Below, one piece after another: positions 4,303-6,271 of a stretch of 6,271 nucleotides of DNA. The stretch covers positions 1 through 6,271 of the forward strand of contig JAHEGP010000189.1 of the NCBI GenBank assembly GCA_024645065.1. Reading direction: 5' to 3'. The first letter of the stretch is position 1. The number at the start of each line of letters is the position of its first letter. The position numbers and the translations under genes were made by a program. Source of the DNA: Cellvibrionales bacterium (lineage in GTDB: Bacteria; Pseudomonadota; Gammaproteobacteria; Pseudomonadales; JAHEGP01). Below the pieces are notes generated by a model, which saw only the letters and a program-made list of their open reading frames with translations, had not been told where the DNA came from and searched no databases.

Positions 4303-6271
4303 TAACCCCGCCGGCCGCTGCGCGGGCCTCCGCCGGTTGGTCATGCACCCGCTTGATCACGAATGCCCGCAGCGCATCGGCGTCTTCCACGCTGAGCTTG
4401 TTGCCGAAGTTCGGCATGCCAAGATGCGCTGCAGTGCCGCCAATGACAATGCCGTACCACTGTCCCGGCTCATATTTGTAAAGGTCGAGGTGTCTGAGAT
4501 CCGGTGTGGCTCCACCACCAACCGCGAGCTCCCCATGGCAAAATGCGCAGCGTCTCGAGAAGGTGTTTTCGCCGGCTCTGATCACCTCGGCTGTCGCCTG
4601 GGGCATGGGCGGCAACTCCTCTGGAACCGGCTTCAGTGGCGGTATCGGCGGCAGGGAATCCTTGCCATCGAGCTTAAAGGCCAGTATCCGATTCAGGTTT
4701 CCGCGGCGCCAGGAGTTGGTGCCCGAAAGGTTAGCCAGTTCCCCAAACGTCAGTGGCCCGCCTCCGCCCCAACCGGCAAGCACCGCGACATACTGTTCAC
4801 CGTCTACCGTGTAGGTAATCGGCCCGGCAATAACACCCGTCTGGGTCGGTGCGGACCACAATTCCTTGCCGGTATCGGCGGCATAGGCCGTGAACTGGGC
4901 GCTGCCAGTGCCCTGGAACACCAGGTTGCCCGCTGTCGCCAGAGTACCACCGTTCCAGACATCGGCCCGATCAACTCGCCAGGCTTCCTTTTGCTGAACC
5001 GGATCCCAGGCGACCAGTCTCGCCCTGACCAATTTGCGCATGATCATCTGGACCTGCTTCAGGTCGTCGACAGTTACCTTCTTGTCGGGGTCTTCCAGCT
5101 TTTCCATGATGCCCTGCATAACCGTCAGGGTCTCGGGGGTGATGGATTGTTCCAGCTCCATCACCGTCGATACAAACCGGTTCAACTCCTCCTCATTTCC
5201 CAATATCGGCGGTGTATCGATGACGACAGCGCCGAGGTTCCAGTAGCCCCGTTCGTACTTGAACTCACGGTCCGGAAAGTAAATCATCGGCACTTCCATT
5301 GCCGGGATATACACCAGACCTGTGTCGGGACTATAAGACATCGGTGGCCAATCGTGGGCGCCGAAGGCGAAGGGTAGCTGAAACGAAGGCACTCCCTTTT
5401 CGTAATAACGGGTACCTTGCCGTTCAACGGGGCGGCCTGTTTTCATATCGATATGGCTGGCCCAGGTCACGGCGACGTAGGGTTCAGCGCTAATGAGCTC
5501 GCCGGTCTGGCGGTCCAGCACATAGAAAAAACCGTTCTTGGGCGCTTGCATGATGACTTTGCGCGGCTTGCCGCCGATCTCCATGTCGGCCAGCATCATG
5601 TGTTGGGTTGCCGTGTAGTCCCAGGTATCGCCGGGTGTGGTCTGGTAGTGCCAGACGTACTCCCCGGTATCGGCATTCACCGCCACAATAGAGGACACGA
5701 ACAGATTATCACCGCTGCCACCCGAGCGGATACCCTGGTTCCAGGGGCCGCCGTTACCAACGCCGATGTACAGCAGGTTCAATTCAGGGTCGTAGGTCAG
5801 GCCATCCCAGGCGGTGCCCCCACCACCCATCTTCCACCACTCGCCAGTCCAGGTTTTTGCTGCCATCTCCAGGGCCGGCGTCTCGAATGGTTTGGATGGG
5901 TCGCCAGGAATGGTATAAAAGCGCCAGGCCTGCTCCCCGGTTTTGGCATCGTAGGCCGTAACATAGCCTCGCACTCCGAGTTCCGCACCACCATTACCAA
6001 TGAAGACCTTGCCGTTAGCCACCCGCGGCGCACCGGTAATGGAGTAAGGCCATTCGCGGTCGACGGTCAGAACCTCCCACACCTTTTCGCCGTTGGCGGC
6101 TTCAACAGCGATTAAACGCCCATCCAATGTGCCGACGTATATCTTGCCGTCCCAGGCAGCGACACCGCGATTGACCACATCGCAGCAGAGGTGAACCGCC
6201 CAGGCGCGATCGACCTGCGGGTCATAGGTCCATAAGTGCTTTCCGGTTTTGGCATCGACGGCATAGACGAC
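4295..6271 (-). CDS. Quinohemoprotein (PQQ + haem c) alcohol dehydrogenase, type II (N-terminus beyond right edge)
   Basis: Oxidises alcohols in the periplasm using PQQ and passes electrons to a fused cytochrome c domain. Visible are 658 C-terminal residues (numbered here from the window edge). Beta-propeller repeats of the type VVYAVDAKTGKHLW and YVTAYDAKTGEQAW recur throughout. Cys29-Cys30 in HLCCDVVNRG is the vicinal disulphide characteristic of quinoprotein alcohol dehydrogenases. Family active-site positions visible are Glu97 (GGAELG), Asn173 (GVGNGGPWN), Asp218 (TWDYTATQ, the presumed catalytic Asp) and Lys245 (QAPKNG). After a Pro-rich linker (about 541-558) comes the cytochrome c domain: CAFCH at 575-579 binds haem and Met619 (LGMPNF) is the likely axial ligand. 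The frame continues to the window edge, so the GTG at 6178 is not the start. The missing part should hold a signal peptide and the first propeller blade. A 71-residue helical stretch at 348-418 looks longer than usual. The PQQ biosynthesis genes are not in the window. Confidence 0.95.
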   Translation of the reverse strand, partial: VVYAVDAKTGKHLWTYDPQVDRAWAVHLCCDVVNRGVAAWDGKIYVGTLDGRLIAVEAANGEKVWEVLTVDREWPYSITGAPRVANGKVFIGNGGAELGVRGYVTAYDAKTGEQAWRFYTIPGDPSKPFETPALEMAAKTWTGEWWKMGGGGTAWDGLTYDPELNLLYIGVGNGGPWNQGIRSGGSGDNLFVSSIVAVNADTGEYVWHYQTTPGDTWDYTATQHMMLADMEIGGKPRKVIMQAPKNGFFYVLDRQTGELISAEPYVAVTWASHIDMKTGRPVERQGTRYYEKGVPSFQLPFAFGAHDWPPMSYSPDTGLVYIPAMEVPMIYFPDREFKYERGYWNLGAVVIDTPPILGNEEELNRFVSTVMELEQSITPETLTVMQGIMEKLEDPDKKVTVDDLKQVQMIMRKLVRARLVAWDPVQQKEAWRVDRADVWNGGTLATAGNLVFQGTGSAQFTAYAADTGKELWSAPTQTGVIAGPITYTVDGEQYVAVLAGWGGGGPLTFGELANLSGTNSWRRGNLNRILAFKLDGKDSLPPIPPLKPVPEELPPMPQATAEVIRAGENTFSRRCAFCHGELAVGGGATPDLRHLDLYKYEPGQWYGIVIGGTAAHLGMPNFGNKLSVEDADALRAFVIKRVHDQPAEARAAAGGVSP

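Noticed and set aside
4205..5377. 390-codon open frame on the plus strand opposite the alcohol dehydrogenase
   Set aside because: It lies antisense to a gene with full domain and cofactor-motif support; the translation is low in recognisable structure and rich in Arg/His/Gln as expected of a shadow frame.
5417..6115. 232-codon plus-strand frame opposite the alcohol dehydrogenase
   Set aside because: Shadow of the dehydrogenase reading frame in GC-rich DNA, with no recognisable domain.
4295..6178. GTG at 6178 as start of the alcohol dehydrogenase
   Set aside because: The same frame continues to the window edge with conserved propeller sequence and the Cys-Cys motif immediately upstream, so the GTG is an internal valine codon.

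Overview
The window looks like chromosomal DNA of a Gram-negative, aerobic, probably gammaproteobacterial (perhaps marine) heterotroph. It encodes a signal-peptide-bearing outer-membrane porin, a lipobox lipoprotein, an exported glutaminase and a periplasmic-type PQQ/cytochrome c alcohol dehydrogenase. No RNA gene, insertion sequence, CRISPR array or phage gene was seen. The taxonomic guess is inference from gene types only.

Layout. Positions 1-382 (minus strand) hold the N-terminal third or so of an NAD(P)-binding sugar epimerase/dehydratase-like protein that runs off the left edge. Positions 458-1741 (minus) encode a DcaP-like outer-membrane porin. Positions 1775-2806 (minus) encode a class A glutaminase (GlsA family) with a signal peptide. 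Glutaminase and porin are 33 bp apart, each has a good ribosome binding site, and they probably form one transcript (glutaminase first). The epimerase gene lies 75 bp further downstream with no clear terminator between. Positions 2807-3446 are a long divergent intergenic region. It holds a candidate glutaminase promoter overlapped by a tandem heptamer, several inverted repeats, and a strong RNA hairpin in the probable leader of the next gene. Positions 3447-4133 (plus) encode a four-TPR lipoprotein. An ATGA-overlapping 21-codon ORF follows that looks like the head of a lost gene. Positions 4295-6271 (minus, convergent) hold most of a type II quinohemoprotein alcohol dehydrogenase whose N-terminus lies beyond the right edge.

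How the genes work together. The clearest functional unit is glutaminase plus porin: a porin could admit small solutes across the outer membrane, and an exported glutaminase could deamidate glutamine to glutamate and ammonia in the periplasm. This pairing is inferred from adjacency and signal peptides. The alcohol dehydrogenase would oxidise alcohols in the periplasm and pass electrons through its own haem c domain to the respiratory chain; nothing visible ties it to the glutaminase operon. The TPR lipoprotein is probably a membrane-anchored scaffold of unknown partner. I see no strong evidence of a wholly new system. The most unusual items are the exported glutaminase/porin pair, the extended helical insert in the dehydrogenase, and the structured leader and gene remnant around the TPR lipoprotein.
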